A DNA stretch of 64,000 bases from Bifidobacterium breve (lineage in GTDB: Bacteria; Actinomycetota; Thermoleophilia; Solirubrobacterales; Solirubrobacteraceae). This document shows, one piece after another, positions 62,920 to 64,000 of this stretch. The notes beneath the pieces are model-generated. The model had not been told where the DNA came from. It saw only the letters and a program-made list of their open reading frames with translations, and searched no databases. The DNA is taken from positions 1-64,000 of the forward strand of contig CAMCUD010000020.1 of the NCBI GenBank assembly GCA_945878865.1. The letters are read 5' to 3'. How positions within the stretch are numbered: the first letter of the stretch is position 1; each line of letters starts with the position of its first letter. The position numbers and the translations under genes were made by a program.

Positions 62920-63272
62920 GCGGCGAGCACCTCCTCCAGGGCGGCCCGCGAGAGGTCGGCCTTCGCGATGAACCCGCGCGCGCCGCTCGTGCCGACGAGT
63001 GGCCCATAGTCGCTGGCCTGCCGGCTGGAGACGAGGACGACCGCGGGCCCGCGATCCTTGGCGCTCAGCCGGCTGGCGACCTGGAAGCCGTCGAGCCCGG
63101 GCAGGTTGACGTCGAGCAGGACGACATCGGGACGCAGCTCGTCGACGAGCGTGAACGCCGTCTCCCCATCCGGGGCCTCGCCGACCACCTCGTAGCCCTC
63201 GAGCTCGAGCAGCATGCGCGCCGTCGCCCGGAAGCTCGGGTGGTCGTCGACGATGAGGACGGTGGACCGCAC
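62916..63272 (-). CDS. Stand-alone receiver-domain response regulator
   Basis: 118 aa, one receiver with no output domain. DDHPSF supplies the acidic pocket, Asp54 in VVLLDVNLPGLDGF is the phospho-acceptor, and the conserved Ser and Lys are in VLVSSRQ and FIAKADL. It overlaps the kinase gene by 4 bp as its first partner. It could act as a phosphate sink or allosteric partner. The CDS ends cleanly, so there is no sign of a broken HTH. Confidence 0.9.
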   Translation of the reverse strand: MRSTVLIVDDHPSFRATARMLLELEGYEVVGEAPDGETAFTLVDELRPDVVLLDVNLPGLDGFQVASRLSAKDRGPAVVLVSSRQASDYGPLVGTSGARGFIAKADLSRAALEEVLAA

Positions 63273-63332
63273 GCCCTCATTGTCGCGCGCCCGCCGACGG
63301 CCTCGGGTACGGGTAACCCCCGAAACCCGGTG

Positions 63333-64000
63333 CTACGCCGAGCCGACGCCCGCCGCCGCAGCGATCGTGCGGTACGCCGCGCCCGGATCCTCGGCGCCGA
63401 AGACGGCCGAGCCGGCGACGAACCAGGTGGCCCCGGCCGCCGCGCACAGCGGCGCGGTCTCGGCGTCGACGCCGCCGTCGACCTGGATCGCGGCGTCGGG
63501 CCCGAGGATCTCGCGCACCTGCTTGACCTTCTCCAGGCACGACGGGATGAGCGCCTGCCCACCCCACCCCGGGTTCACCGTCATCACGAGCGCGAGGTCG
63601 ACCATGTCGGCGACCTCCTCGAAGACCGCCGGCGGCGTCGCCGGGCACACCGCCAGCCCCGCGCGGCAGTCCGCCTCACGGATCTGGTGCAGCACCCGGT
63701 GGGCGTGCGGGGTCGCCTCGGCGTGGAACGTGATCCCGTCGGCGCCTGCGCTGGCGAAGTCCTCGATCTGGCGCTCTGGCGTCTCGATCATGAGGTGCAC
63801 GTCGAGGTAGATGCTCGCGGGCAGGGCGTCGCGCAGCGCGCTCAGCACGACCGGGCCGACCGTGATCGGCGGCACGAACTGGCCGTCCATCACGTCGAAG
63901 TGCACGACGGTCGCGCCGGCGTCGACGACCGCCTTGACCTCGGCGGCGAGGTTCGCGAGGTCCGCCGACAGGATCGACGGAGCGACGTGGCGATGGTTCA
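63333..64000 (-). CDS. rpe: Ribulose-phosphate 3-epimerase, first base of the start codon beyond the window
   Basis: The track starts at an internal GTG. Reading back, NHRHVAPSILSADLANLAAE reaches the window edge where ?TG would be the start codon, so 222 aa are present and only one base is missing. Metal and substrate residues are in VHFDVMDGQFVPPITVGP, LDVHLMIETP and MTVNPGWGGQ; the phosphate loop is VDGGVDAETAPL and FVAGSAVFG. It interconverts ribulose and xylulose 5-phosphate. Ribulose 5-phosphate is also the RibB substrate. A 60-bp gap follows. Confidence 0.95.
   Translation of the reverse strand, partial: NHRHVAPSILSADLANLAAEVKAVVDAGATVVHFDVMDGQFVPPITVGPVVLSALRDALPASIYLDVHLMIETPERQIEDFASAGADGITFHAEATPHAHRVLHQIREADCRAGLAVCPATPPAVFEEVADMVDLALVMTVNPGWGGQALIPSCLEKVKQVREILGPDAAIQVDGGVDAETAPLCAAAGATWFVAGSAVFGAEDPGAAYRTIAAAAGVGSA

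Noticed and set aside
63273-63332. Terminator after rpe
   Set aside because: A 5-bp CGGGT/ACCCG pairing is present but weak and common in this composition.

Overview
This is a GC-rich window with dense, mostly overlapping genes, many GTG starts and actinobacterial families: 6TM-HAMP adenylate cyclase, SepIVA-like coiled coil, PucR-type regulators, PF13796-type sensor kinase and neutral-ceramidase-like hydrolase. It fits a deep-branching actinobacterium, most likely Thermoleophilia/Solirubrobacterales. That placement is inference from gene content and order, not from a marker comparison. I see no rRNA, tRNA, CRISPR array, insertion sequence or prophage.

The backbone is one canonical housekeeping series, all on the minus strand. 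From high to low coordinates it runs rpe (63.3-64.0 kb), ribD-ribE-ribBA-ribH (46.7-43.2 kb), rpmB-fakA (42.8-40.9 kb), recG-rsmD-coaD-sepIVA-like (39.0-35.4 kb), yceD (22.1 kb), rpmF-plsX-acpP-rnc-smc (20.0-14.5 kb), ftsY (13.9 kb), then ffh-rpsP-khpA-rimM-trmD (3.1-0 kb). These genes serve riboflavin synthesis, fatty-acid/phospholipid precursors, chromosome condensation, co-translational targeting and ribosome/tRNA maturation.

Accessory blocks interrupt this backbone at its joints. Block 1 (3.1-12.9 kb) holds a sensor kinase, a PucR-type regulator, two paralogous secreted lipases around an M28-like protein, a glutaminase-STAS-cyclic-nucleotide-binding fusion and a stomatin/NfeD pair. Block 2 (14.0-14.5 kb) is one protoglobin-like gene without the usual heme histidine. 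Block 3 (19.95-21.55 kb) is a membrane adenylate cyclase between yceD and rpmF. Block 4 (22.1-35.4 kb) holds an alcohol dehydrogenase with a perfect 30-bp tandem duplication, a hydrolase, a large LuxR ATPase, an acyl-CoA synthetase, a divergent pair of an unknown protein and a coiled-coil PD-(D/E)XK-like protein, acylphosphatase, a macrodomain protein, and a TetR-controlled Tat amine oxidase plus ceramidase-like operon. Block 5 (39.0-40.9 kb) has two poorly characterised genes. Block 6 (42.8-43.2 kb) is one small membrane protein and the rib terminator. Block 7 (46.7-63.3 kb) has a surface-glycan set (two GT-C enzymes, GT2, methyltransferase, flippase), an aldolase/sugar-kinase pair, an MFS exporter, an AI-2E permease, and an ABC exporter with a kinase and two response regulators.

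The most interesting points are an RNase III lacking two of four metal-binding carboxylates and any ordinary start codon, the ceramidase-like gene whose signal peptide is out of frame and whose nucleophile serine is replaced, the three-domain glutaminase near a cyclase, the histidine-less protoglobin-like protein, and the pattern of blocks inserted into the superoperon. Seven of eight convergent gene pairs have stop codons within 3 bp of each other or overlapping.
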